Shown here one piece after another: positions 25,699 through 33,461 of a stretch of DNA of 64,000 nt; position 1 is the first letter of the stretch, and every line of letters starts with the position of its first letter. The stretch is from UBA2421 sp002343075 (GTDB taxonomy: Bacteria > Planctomycetota > Phycisphaerae > Tepidisphaerales > Tepidisphaeraceae). Both the position numbers and the translations under genes were made by a program. The notes beneath the pieces were generated by a model that did no database searches, had not been told where the DNA came from, and saw only the letters and a program-made list of their open reading frames with translations. The stretch is taken from contig CALJLN010000009.1 in NCBI GenBank assembly GCA_937982565.1, forward strand, positions 1 to 64,000. Reading direction: 5' to 3'.

Positions 25699-26154
25699 TC
25701 AGCGGGGCTTCTTGGGAAGTTCGATCCAGAGCATTCCATCACGATAATTGGCAATGATGGAGTCTTGGCGTACATCTTCCGGCAACTCGACTTCACGGCT
25801 GAAGCTGCCGTGGTCAATCTCCATTAAATGAAGCTTCACTTTTCGCCCTCGGAAGTCGGCTTCACTCGAGTCGGCATTCGACGGAACAGGCCTGCTGCCG
25901 CGCAGCCGGAGCCTCTGCTGTTCCACGACGAGTTCGATCTTGGTTTTATCCACCCCAGCGAGGTCGACGCAGACGAGATACGCCGTCTCTGTCTCGTAGA
26001 GGTTGACGTTTGGCGTCCATGTGTCGTTGGGGTAGAAGCTGCTGTACCCACGGTTCAGATGTTCGTAAAACTTGTTCATCGGCTTGGAAATGTTTGAAAA
26101 AGGGGGGTCGGAATTGGCCGTGAGCGACATCACTACCTCGCGTCGTAAAGACAT
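25699..26154 (-). CDS. Small heat-shock protein, Hsp20 family
   Basis: An alpha-crystallin-domain chaperone of about 151 residues. The domain starts at WTPNVNLYETETAYLVCVD, continues with the IELVVEQQRLRLRGSR strands, and ends SREVELPEDV and GMLWIELPKK, the C-terminal conserved motif. The start is uncertain: ATG at 26154 has AGGGA at short distance, and ATG at 26130 has GAGG at a better distance, giving 143 residues. lon follows after 23 bases. No CIRCE element was seen upstream. Confidence 0.9.
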   Translation of the reverse strand: MSLRREVVMSLTANSDPPFSNISKPMNKFYEHLNRGYSSFYPNDTWTPNVNLYETETAYLVCVDLAGVDKTKIELVVEQQRLRLRGSRPVPSNADSSEADFRGRKVKLHLMEIDHGSFSREVELPEDVRQDSIIANYRDGMLWIELPKKPR

Positions 26155-26307
26155 TTTCCCTGAGTTCGTTTCAATTGTAAGACGCCGACGGGCAAATATC
26201 GACTCGATTCGCTCTTTAGGCCGCTCTGGTGCCAATGTCCGAAACGGCGGTACCGTTTGACACATTCCCCCACCCCCGGCACAATCGCGAACTGGAGACA
26301 CCATAAG

Positions 26308-28215
26308 ATGTTAGCACCATTGAATCGATGGTCACGGGCGACACTGTTGCTCGCAGTCGCGCCGCTTTTCGTAGCCGCCGGTTGTGACACGCCTGCCAAC
26401 CAGGCGGATAAGCGTGCCAAGGCCGATGTATCCAAGGCGCAGGACGCACTGCGCACCAGCGGCTCGCTCGATGAACCCATCCAGTTGCTGACCAGCGCCG
26501 CTGGCGCGGTTGAAGCTACGCCGGCCACCCGGCTTCGGGCCAGTTCGTTGCTCGGCCAGCTTCTCTCCCGGCAGGCGCGCGATGCGGTGTGGCAAGTCGA
26601 CCGCCTCGACCGCGACGCCCAGCGGCTGGCGATGGAGATTGGCCAGCTTTCGGGCCAGGTTCAACTCGCATCGCAGTTGGCTACCGGCTACAAGCTCTTT
26701 GACCCAACCCCCGTTGTTAACAACCTGAGCAAACAAGCCGACGACGCGCGCGGCGGGGCCGATCGCCCTGTCTGGTTTGAGACCGGCAATGTCAGGTTCA
26801 GCACCCTTAGCACAATTGCCACGGAAATCTCGCAGATTGAAGGGAAGATCGCCGAGAAGTCTCAGCAGATTCAATCATTGCAGTCGCAGCGGGATGCCGC
26901 CATTGTCGCGACAGAAGCCGCCGCCAAGGAAGCCGAGACCTCAACTGATCGAGCATCGGTCGAGGCGTTTATTCGATCGAGTAATGCCCGAAAGCAGGCG
27001 AGCGACCTCGGCACGCAGCTTGAGGGCGCAGTCGCCGAGCTTGATATGCTGCAGCGCGAGCGGGCGATCCTCGATGCGCGCAAGGGTTACGTCACCAATG
27101 CCGCAGGACAGATGGAAGCGGGTGGAAACGCCCTGCAGAGCGGCTGGGCAGCGATGCAGAAAGCCGTCGCATCGCAAGGCGAACTGGCGCGGTCGATAGC
27201 GACTGGCACCGGTGGTTCGGTGGCTGTGCAGGTACCCGAGGGTGTGACAATTGCTTTCGAGTCGATGCCTGCAGGGTCGATCGCAGAAAAAGCTGCCAAG
27301 ATGCTCACTGTTGCCCAGGAAGCCGACTCGCAGCGTGCCGATGTTTTGGACAAGCTCAACGCCGCCAGCAAGCATTTCGGCGATGCCGTCACCGCCGCCG
27401 AGGCGGCGCGCTCGGAGATTGAACGATCGATTCAGGAGAATCTGAGTGCCAGCGACGCCCAGAAAAAGGCGTGGGATGTGGCAAAAAACAGCTTGAGCGC
27501 CGCGACTTATCGCGTGGAGCAGGCGGACGCGCTTCGGCTTCTGGCTCATGTGCATGCCTCGCATGCGGCATCGTTGGAGGTGCGGCTGAAGCTGCAGGCG
27601 CTGCTGACCTCGGCCATGCAAGGCAGTGGTATTGAGTTGCCGGAGTCCTTGTCGGACAGCCAGCTTCAGGGCAGCTATGAGCAGGCGCTGAAGGAGGCCG
27701 ATGATGCGTATCGATCAGCCGACGAGATTCTGGAAAATGTGATGTCGGCCGGCCAGACGACCGCTGCGGAGAAGTCGGCGGCATCGACTGCAACAATCAG
27801 CCGCATCTATGGCCTGTACCGCTGGGCATCAGTCTCGATGGATATGGGTGCGAGCGATCAAGCGAAGCAGCACATGGACCTGGCGCGGTCAATCGTCACA
27901 GACATGGCCGTGAACGGAGAGCGAATCCCCACTTTGCCACCGGAACTGGCGGCAATCGCAGCAGAGGCCAAGCCCCCGCCGGAGCCTGCGGCACCTGCCG
28001 AGTCGCCCGAGGCACCGGAAGGCGAACCGCCCGCCGCCCCTGGTGCAGAAGCGATGCCCGGCGAGACGCCAGAGGTTGAGCAACCCGCTGCGGATCAGCC
28101 GTCGACCGAAACGCCTGCAGAAACGCCGAGCGAAACCCCGGCCGATCAGCCTCCCGCCGACCCACCGCCGGACCAGCCTCCGGCTGAACCCGGTGCCGGG
28201 GGCGAGCCTGGCTAG
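26308..28215 (+). CDS. Coiled-coil lipoprotein, 635 aa
   Basis: The first 30 residues form a lipoprotein signal with lipobox AAGC and Cys followed by Asp. The body (about residues 90-560) is almost entirely helical, with long heptad stretches rich in Ala, Gln, Asp and Ser (SQRDAAIVATEAAAKEAET and similar). The last 80 residues are a Pro/Glu/Ala-rich tail built of ETPAE-like repeats. GGAG at 26294-26297 precedes the ATG at 26308; the longer frame from 26257 has no support. No enzymatic motif. A periplasmic structural or tethering role is inferred only. Confidence 0.7.
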   Translation: MLAPLNRWSRATLLLAVAPLFVAAGCDTPANQADKRAKADVSKAQDALRTSGSLDEPIQLLTSAAGAVEATPATRLRASSLLGQLLSRQARDAVWQVDRLDRDAQRLAMEIGQLSGQVQLASQLATGYKLFDPTPVVNNLSKQADDARGGADRPVWFETGNVRFSTLSTIATEISQIEGKIAEKSQQIQSLQSQRDAAIVATEAAAKEAETSTDRASVEAFIRSSNARKQASDLGTQLEGAVAELDMLQRERAILDARKGYVTNAAGQMEAGGNALQSGWAAMQKAVASQGELARSIATGTGGSVAVQVPEGVTIAFESMPAGSIAEKAAKMLTVAQEADSQRADVLDKLNAASKHFGDAVTAAEAARSEIERSIQENLSASDAQKKAWDVAKNSLSAATYRVEQADALRLLAHVHASHAASLEVRLKLQALLTSAMQGSGIELPESLSDSQLQGSYEQALKEADDAYRSADEILENVMSAGQTTAAEKSAASTATISRIYGLYRWASVSMDMGASDQAKQHMDLARSIVTDMAVNGERIPTLPPELAAIAAEAKPPPEPAAPAESPEAPEGEPPAAPGAEAMPGETPEVEQPAADQPSTETPAETPSETPADQPPADPPPDQPPAEPGAGGEPG

Positions 28216-28274
28216 CTGGGGCTTGTTTCATTCATTTTGGCGCATGTGACTGGCTACAATTGGGTGAGACTAAC

Positions 28275-28757
28275 GTGGCTGTGAACCGTGCCATCTCGAT
28301 TGACGCTCTCGCCGCGCTCTCGCTGCGTGATCATCGCGACTGCACATATGATTTTTCCGATCTTGCCCGCGGCCCGCTGATTATTGTTTTCGTCCGCGGA
28401 CACTGGTGCCCATACTGCAGGCGATATCTGTGTAAGTTGCAGCACCATATACCCCGGTTTCGCGAGTTTGGCGCGCGACTGGTCGTAATCAGCCCCGAAC
28501 CGCAGGATACGTCGGCGGCGCTGGTGGCGCAACTTCGCTTGACGATCCCAATCCTCGCCGACCGAAACGGTCGCGCGATCGAACTCTTCGGCGTGCGCAA
28601 CGCCTTCAGCGGCACGACAACACTCATGCCCCATCCGGCGGTGTTCATTCTCACTGCCGATGGGGAATTGGGCTTTCGATCAATCGATCGAAACTACAAA
28701 CAGCGAACCTCGATGCGGACAATCCTCCAGCAGCTGCGCGCCCTGATTCCTGCCTGA
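28275..28757 (+). CDS. Peroxiredoxin-like protein, AhpC/TSA fold
   Basis: A thioredoxin-fold protein of about 160 residues. The active site reads RGHWCPYCRRYL, with a CxxC pair where typical peroxiredoxins have a single peroxidatic Cys preceded by Thr. VVISPEPQD and TIPILADRNGRAIELFG match the next conserved strands of the AhpC/TSA group. A role in thiol peroxide removal is likely, but the CxxC makes a thioredoxin-like reductant possible. Start: GTG at 28275 preceded by GGGTGAG; the longer frame begins with TTG at 28260. Confidence 0.8.
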   Translation: MAVNRAISIDALAALSLRDHRDCTYDFSDLARGPLIIVFVRGHWCPYCRRYLCKLQHHIPRFREFGARLVVISPEPQDTSAALVAQLRLTIPILADRNGRAIELFGVRNAFSGTTTLMPHPAVFILTADGELGFRSIDRNYKQRTSMRTILQQLRALIPA

Positions 28758-28785
28758 TCAAGTTGGCGCACACGTGTCTTGTGCA

Positions 28786-29883
28786 TCACCGCGATGCGGC
28801 CAGACTCGCCAGGATTCGTTCATAGCTTTCGACGCGCCACGCCGGTGCCGTGCCCGCGGCGACATCGGGATAGAAGCCGATGAGCGCGTCGGGCGCAACC
28901 CCGTAAAGGCCGAATAGCCGCACGCCCGGCGTATCGACGACACTGCCGCCGATGTCGAGGTGATAAATACGGGCTGAAGTAGTGGTGTGGCGACCCTTGT
29001 TGTTGTAGTTGCTGATTTCGCCAACCTTTACATTCAACCCCGGCTGCACGGCACGAATGAGCGAACTTTTGCCCACGCCGCTATGGCCGGTGAGCGCGGT
29101 GAGTTTACCTGTCAGCAAAGACTTCAGATCCCCAATTCCCCGCCCGGTGTTGACGCTTGTACGAACGCACCGAATGCCGATCTGTTCGTAGTATCCCAGC
29201 ACATCGTCTGCCTCAGCGGCAGCATCCGCCGATTCCACCGTCGTGGCGCGATCATCAGAACCTTCGGCGAGATCGATCTTGTTGAGGCACACAATCGGCA
29301 CAACGCGCCCCGCAAGCGCCGCGACAATCATCCGATCCACCAATCCCCACTTGATCCGCGGCAGGAGGAGGCTGGCAACGATCAACATCTGTTCGGCGTT
29401 CGCGAGAATCGGGATCTGCCCGACGATCTTGTCTTTTTCCTGTCGCACTTCGGCCCGGGTAAGAATCGAGGCGCGCGGTTCGATGCGCTCGATCACACCT
29501 TCGCGCAAAGGCGAGTCGTCGGCGGTGCGGCCAGTGCGGGGCGTCTGCACTTCGCTGATACGTACCAAGTCGCCGACGATCACGCGCGTTTCGTTGGTGC
29601 GATGCAGCGTCTTGCGGACAACGCAAAGCCGAATTGCGCCGTCAACCTCCACGTCGCTAAACACCGAGTGAACCTGCACCACACGCCCGGCTGGAAGGGC
29701 GTCGATGTCTGCAATCTGTTCGGATTCCGCGGCGCGGGCGAGCGCGGTCTTGAGAGTCTTGTGCTTCTGATGATCCTTCGACCGCTGCGTAAAGCGGTGG
29801 CGTGCCCGAAGGCGGTCCTCGTCAAGCCCCCCGGCAATGAACGCGGCGGTGAGATTTTTCTGGCGTTGGCCTTTCTTACTCAT
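28786..29883 (-). CDS. rsgA: Ribosome biogenesis GTPase RsgA lacking the C-terminal zinc cluster
   Basis: A circularly permuted GTPase that helps 30S subunit maturation. An OB-fold N-terminal part, then G4 (CLNKIDLAEG), then the P-loop TGHSGVGKSSLIRAV near residue 255, and G2/G3 motifs in GRHTTTSARIY and VDTPGVRLFG, in the permuted order G4-G5-G1-G2-G3 expected of the family. The C-terminal zinc motif (Cys-x-n-Cys-x-His-x-n-Cys) that should follow YPDVAAG is absent: the protein runs straight from YPDVAAGTAPAWRVESYE to the end. The start at 29883 (MSKKGQRQ) opens directly with the basic N-terminal part. Confidence 0.93.
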   Translation of the reverse strand: MSKKGQRQKNLTAAFIAGGLDEDRLRARHRFTQRSKDHQKHKTLKTALARAAESEQIADIDALPAGRVVQVHSVFSDVEVDGAIRLCVVRKTLHRTNETRVIVGDLVRISEVQTPRTGRTADDSPLREGVIERIEPRASILTRAEVRQEKDKIVGQIPILANAEQMLIVASLLLPRIKWGLVDRMIVAALAGRVVPIVCLNKIDLAEGSDDRATTVESADAAAEADDVLGYYEQIGIRCVRTSVNTGRGIGDLKSLLTGKLTALTGHSGVGKSSLIRAVQPGLNVKVGEISNYNNKGRHTTTSARIYHLDIGGSVVDTPGVRLFGLYGVAPDALIGFYPDVAAGTAPAWRVESYERILASLAASR

Positions 29884-30008
29884 AATTGATGACAGCGAAC
29901 AGCATCTTAACCGCGCCGAGGGCAAAACCGCGGCGTACGAGATAATTTTGCCGCGGGTTGAATTTTCTGCCTCACCTGCCGTTGACAGAAGTCACCACAA
30001 TCAGTTAT

Positions 30009-30023
30009 TGAGACTCATTCTCA
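30009..30023. promoter_or_regulatory. Predicted Fur box upstream of the HutX-like gene
   Basis: TGAGACTCATTCTCA is a 7-1-7 inverted repeat matching the Fur consensus TGATAAT-N-ATTATCA at 11 of 14 positions. It lies 12 bases before the ATG at 30036 and partly precedes the AGGAG Shine-Dalgarno, so bound Fur would block expression under iron-rich conditions. Confidence 0.6.
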
Positions 30024-30035
30024 ACAAGGAGCCAG

Positions 30036-30554
30036 ATGACAACCATCGAGATCGACCCACAAACGGCCCGAATTCGCGAGGCTTTTAACGAGAACCGCAG
30101 CAAGATGACGATGCAGCTCGCGCGAGAGCTTGGCCTGCCCGAAGCGGTCGTGATTCGCGCGCTGCCCGAGTCGATTGCGGTGGAGCTTGATGCGTCGCGG
30201 TGGGAGGAGATTATTCGGTCGTTCGAGTCGATCGGTCAGGTTCACGTCATCGCATCCAACTCCGCGGTGACCCTTGAGGCATTTGGCACCTTTGGCAACT
30301 TCAGCACTTGGGGCGATTACTTCAATGTACAAACCAAGTCGCTCGACATGCACATTCGCCACAAGGAACTGACCGCCGTCTTTGCGGTGGAGAAGCCGGG
30401 ACACATGGACGGCGTACCGACGCTCAGCTTTCAGTTCTTTGATTCGCGCGGCAGTTCGGCATTCAAGGTGTTTCTGACCTTTGGGAGCAAAGAACCATCG
30501 CCGGAAGTGCGGACGCGGTTCAACCAGATTCGTGATTCGTTCCGACTAGCGTAA
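30036..30554 (+). CDS. HutX/ChuX-like haem utilisation protein
   Basis: A 172-residue cytoplasmic protein of the ChuX/HutX family, which binds haem inside the cell and may transfer it to a degrading enzyme. Family marks: FGTFGNFSTWGDYFNVQ near residue 85, HIRHKELTAVFAVEKP near residue 108, and SFQFFDSRGSSAFKVFL near residue 130. The ATG has AGGAG six bases upstream. A Fur-box-like repeat lies just before it, which fits iron regulation. The apparent ECF transporter gene begins 29 bases downstream on the same strand, so the two are probably one operon for iron or haem uptake. Confidence 0.8.
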   Translation: MTTIEIDPQTARIREAFNENRSKMTMQLARELGLPEAVVIRALPESIAVELDASRWEEIIRSFESIGQVHVIASNSAVTLEAFGTFGNFSTWGDYFNVQTKSLDMHIRHKELTAVFAVEKPGHMDGVPTLSFQFFDSRGSSAFKVFLTFGSKEPSPEVRTRFNQIRDSFRLA

Positions 30555-30583
30555 AGCTGGTCCCAGCATTCGCTTCAACGATC

Positions 30584-31816
30584 ATGCGCACGCCCACTCT
30601 CAAGCCCGGCTGCATATTTACCGCGAGCGAATTGCGCGCCGTGGGCTTGGCTGCGACCGTAATGGTGGTTTTGGGAACGATTGTGATCGTCGGAATCACT
30701 CTGGCATTTGGTCACTACAATTCGCTTCTGCACTCCGGCCCGAAAGCACTCACCGACGGCTTGGCGATTGGTCTGCTCGTGCTGACTCAACGGCGGGCTA
30801 GGTGCGTTCTGCTGCTGGGTGCGGTGTATGGACTGGTGATGTTGATGCAGATCGGCCTGCCCTATGTGGCGGTCATCATGGTGATCGCTGCATCGCTGGC
30901 CGCGGTAGCGGGGTGGATGGCAAAACGATCGGGGATGTTCGCAACCGCGGTGATCGTGGCGGTTGTCTTTGAGCTGCTTGCGGGTTTCACGGCACCGGTC
31001 AAAATACTGCTGGCGACGAGTGACGCGAGGGAGCCAGTCCTTTGGGCCCTGTGGCTCGGCGAATGGCCGCTGCGCATCGTAGGGGCTGTGCTTGGCGTCG
31101 TCCTGGCTCGACGGATGTTACGGCGGACTGACGTAGCCATGCCTTCCCAAGCTCCATCGCAAGTTTCGTTGCCAACACTCGCCCAACCGCGGGCTACGCG
31201 CTCCGCCACATTCGCGGGGGTGGTGGTATGCGCGATCATGATCGCCGGCCTGGTGCCGATGATGCTCCACTCGTGGCTCGCGCTGGCAATTCTCGCAGCC
31301 GCATTCGTCGTCTATGGATTGCTGGCGGGATTGAGGATGTCCCTCGTTCGAGTTCTGCTCGCGATGGTCTGGGGGTGGGCCACGTTCGCGCTGGCAAGCT
31401 ACCTTTGGCATCGCGACGTGGACCGCGTGATCGACTTGGCGCGAACACTGGTCTTGCGCTTCCTTCCAATGGCAATAGCGGCGGCGGTCATGGTCCGCTG
31501 CGTTCGGCCGGTGACGTTTGTCCGACTGCTCCGCCGACTCCGCACCCCCGGAGTGATCTTACTGCCTCTGGCAGCGGTCGCGCGGGCGATTCCAAGGGCG
31601 CAGCGGCAGTTGCACGCAGCGTTGGCTGAGTGCCGCGGTAAGTCGGCCCGAAGCTTGCCCGGCATGCTCCTGCGACATCCGATCAAGACGATTCGATCGA
31701 CTTTTGTGCCCCTGACGCTGGAATTGACCCGCGAGTTCAAGCAGGTTCATGCAAAGTCAGGTGAGGCAGCTTGTCGCGGGCCGCATAGTGATCTTGCGAA
31801 AGGTCTGCCGTTGTGA
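30584..31816 (+). CDS. ECF transporter S-T fusion, candidate haem/iron importer
   Basis: A 410-residue membrane protein. The N-terminal half (about residues 15-195) has six helices with the layout of an ECF substrate-binding S component. The C-terminal half (about 215-400) resembles a T component: further helices, then a cytoplasmic part with two Arg-Gly motifs, ECRG (350-352) and AACRG (397-399), matching the two coupling motifs of EcfT proteins. The ATPase subunits are not encoded beside it. Being coupled to a Fur-box-linked HutX gene, haem or iron is the inferred substrate; the assignment of the S domain is tentative. No Shine-Dalgarno is visible. Confidence 0.6.
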   Translation: MRTPTLKPGCIFTASELRAVGLAATVMVVLGTIVIVGITLAFGHYNSLLHSGPKALTDGLAIGLLVLTQRRARCVLLLGAVYGLVMLMQIGLPYVAVIMVIAASLAAVAGWMAKRSGMFATAVIVAVVFELLAGFTAPVKILLATSDAREPVLWALWLGEWPLRIVGAVLGVVLARRMLRRTDVAMPSQAPSQVSLPTLAQPRATRSATFAGVVVCAIMIAGLVPMMLHSWLALAILAAAFVVYGLLAGLRMSLVRVLLAMVWGWATFALASYLWHRDVDRVIDLARTLVLRFLPMAIAAAVMVRCVRPVTFVRLLRRLRTPGVILLPLAAVARAIPRAQRQLHAALAECRGKSARSLPGMLLRHPIKTIRSTFVPLTLELTREFKQVHAKSGEAACRGPHSDLAKGLPL

Positions 31817-31925
31817 ATAAGTATCAATAGCTCGCTGCGTGGTGGGACACGGCGGCGAGTGGTGCCCTCGTCTCGTGATGATGGTGCGTGGTTGTGTGGT
31901 TCATTCATGCTCTGGAGGTCTGAGA

Positions 31926-32618
31926 ATGCTTCGTACAATTTTTCGAGTCGCCGCGCTGTCGGCGATGGGTGTCGGTTCGACTGCGGTCGCCCAAACGGTG
32001 ATCCAACCCGCGGCGGCCGATAGCAAGGATGTGTTTATCTACTCGTTTCTTGCAACGACCAACTTCAACAGCTTTCCCGGTTTCGATGGCATCCTCGCCA
32101 GCGGCCGGTCGGCGTCCGGCCACGATCTTCGGTCGCTGGTGAGCTTTGACATCACCGGTGTGACCCTTGGCGCCGGCCAGATCGCAACGCTGAATCTGTT
32201 CGTGGCCGATGGCAGCACGGTCGGGTTTCCCGTTGTGAATCCCAGTGCCACGTTTCCTATTCAGGCCGATATCTTTGCCAACACAGAGGATTGGAATGCA
32301 AGCACGGTGACATGGGCTACGCAGCCGAGCTTCTCACCGACTGTTGTCGACAGCCAGACGATTGATGGTGTTAACAAGTACATCACGTTCAATGTCACCT
32401 CTCTCGTGCAAGGATGGCTTGCGAATCCAGCCACCAACTTCGGCTTCAGCATCCAGCAGCCGGAAGTGGTGGTCAACGGCGGAAGCGTGCAGGCGGTGTA
32501 TCAGTCGGCGGTCGGCGCGCAGAGGCCATTCCTCTACGTCGGCCCCGTCCCCGAACCAACCGGTATCGCGGCGCTTGCAATGGCCGGATCGCTGCTTATT
32601 CTTCGGCGAAGGGCTTAA
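31926..32618 (+). CDS. DNRLRE-domain PEP-CTERM protein
   Basis: A secreted 230-residue protein with a signal peptide (residues 1-23), a beta-rich DNRLRE-like body with SLVSFDITGV and WATQPSFSPT, and the C-terminal exosortase signal VPEPTGIAALAMAG followed by a basic RRRA tail. It would be sorted to the outer surface by an exosortase not encoded in this window. A strong GGAGG lies 10 bases upstream of the ATG at 31926; the longer frame from 31839 has none. The pseudopilin-like gene follows after 19 bases. Confidence 0.85.
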   Translation: MLRTIFRVAALSAMGVGSTAVAQTVIQPAAADSKDVFIYSFLATTNFNSFPGFDGILASGRSASGHDLRSLVSFDITGVTLGAGQIATLNLFVADGSTVGFPVVNPSATFPIQADIFANTEDWNASTVTWATQPSFSPTVVDSQTIDGVNKYITFNVTSLVQGWLANPATNFGFSIQQPEVVVNGGSVQAVYQSAVGAQRPFLYVGPVPEPTGIAALAMAGSLLILRRRA

Positions 32619-32637
32619 CAAACGGCAGCCACCACAT

Positions 32638-33369
32638 ATGTCAAAGCAACGCGGCTTTACGCTAGTTGAACTCCTTGTGGTCATCGGCATCATCGGATTG
32701 CTGATCGGCATTTTGCTGCCCACATTGAGCAAGGCCCGCAAGGCCGCACAGCAAACAGTCTGTGCGAGCAACCTACGCCAGATGGGCGTAGGTTTGCTCC
32801 TTTACATTAACGATCATTCCCAGCGGTTGCCTTTTATTGTCGAGCCGCTCTGGAACCCGCCAGGCTCCAGTACGCTCACGAACTTCAACGCCGATCCATC
32901 CAACCCAGCCGTCACCCCCGATAGCTTCATGGTGGTGATGAGCCGGTACATCAGCGACAGTCGGCTCTATCTCTGTCCCGGCGCAAACATGGGTTTTCCA
33001 CTGCTTGAACCGAAGATGACGTATCGAGTTTCGTCGGCGAATAATGTGGATGGCCAGATCCGATTGGTTGAGGAATTGCTCGTCGGTGCCAATGGCGTCA
33101 ACTACAACTACAGCCTGAAGTATCTGAACGGCCGACACTATGAACTCCTGCATGTCAACCCTTTTACGATTCGACTTGAGAAAGGTCCCGGCGAACACTA
33201 CCTCGTTCGTGACATGGTGCGCCCTCGCGCCGAAGGCGAGGCGGTGCCACCGAGCGCGCAGCTAAGCAGCGGTGTGCCGCCGCACCCCAATCGGCAGTTT
33301 AACCAGCTTCGGCTCGACATGAGTGTAACTCTCGAAAGAGACCCGCGCTTTCAGGTTGGGTATCCCTAG
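32638..33369 (+). CDS. Type II secretion/prepilin-like protein with N-terminal methylation motif
   Basis: A 243-residue protein starting MSKQRGFTLVELLVVIGIIG, the prepilin-peptidase cleavage and methylation motif with Glu at +5 and a hydrophobic anchor. ASNLRQMGVGLLLYIND after it is characteristic of planctomycete pseudopilins; the rest (about residues 60-243) is a soluble domain with CPGANMGF. The usual C-terminal HxxGANFLFADGSV box is not seen. It lies directly after the PEP-CTERM gene, so co-expression is likely. Confidence 0.85.
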   Translation: MSKQRGFTLVELLVVIGIIGLLIGILLPTLSKARKAAQQTVCASNLRQMGVGLLLYINDHSQRLPFIVEPLWNPPGSSTLTNFNADPSNPAVTPDSFMVVMSRYISDSRLYLCPGANMGFPLLEPKMTYRVSSANNVDGQIRLVEELLVGANGVNYNYSLKYLNGRHYELLHVNPFTIRLEKGPGEHYLVRDMVRPRAEGEAVPPSAQLSSGVPPHPNRQFNQLRLDMSVTLERDPRFQVGYP

Positions 33370-33461
33370 CCCGCCTTCGGCGTGGGTTCTTCAAGGCCAG
33401 ATCGTTGTTTGACGAAAAGCCCCCCGCGCGACTAAAGTCTTGTTTTAGCAGGAGCATCTTC

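Noticed and set aside
26155..26307. CIRCE element upstream of the Hsp20 gene
   Set aside because: Only a short TTAGCAC match near 26310 and no matching second arm.
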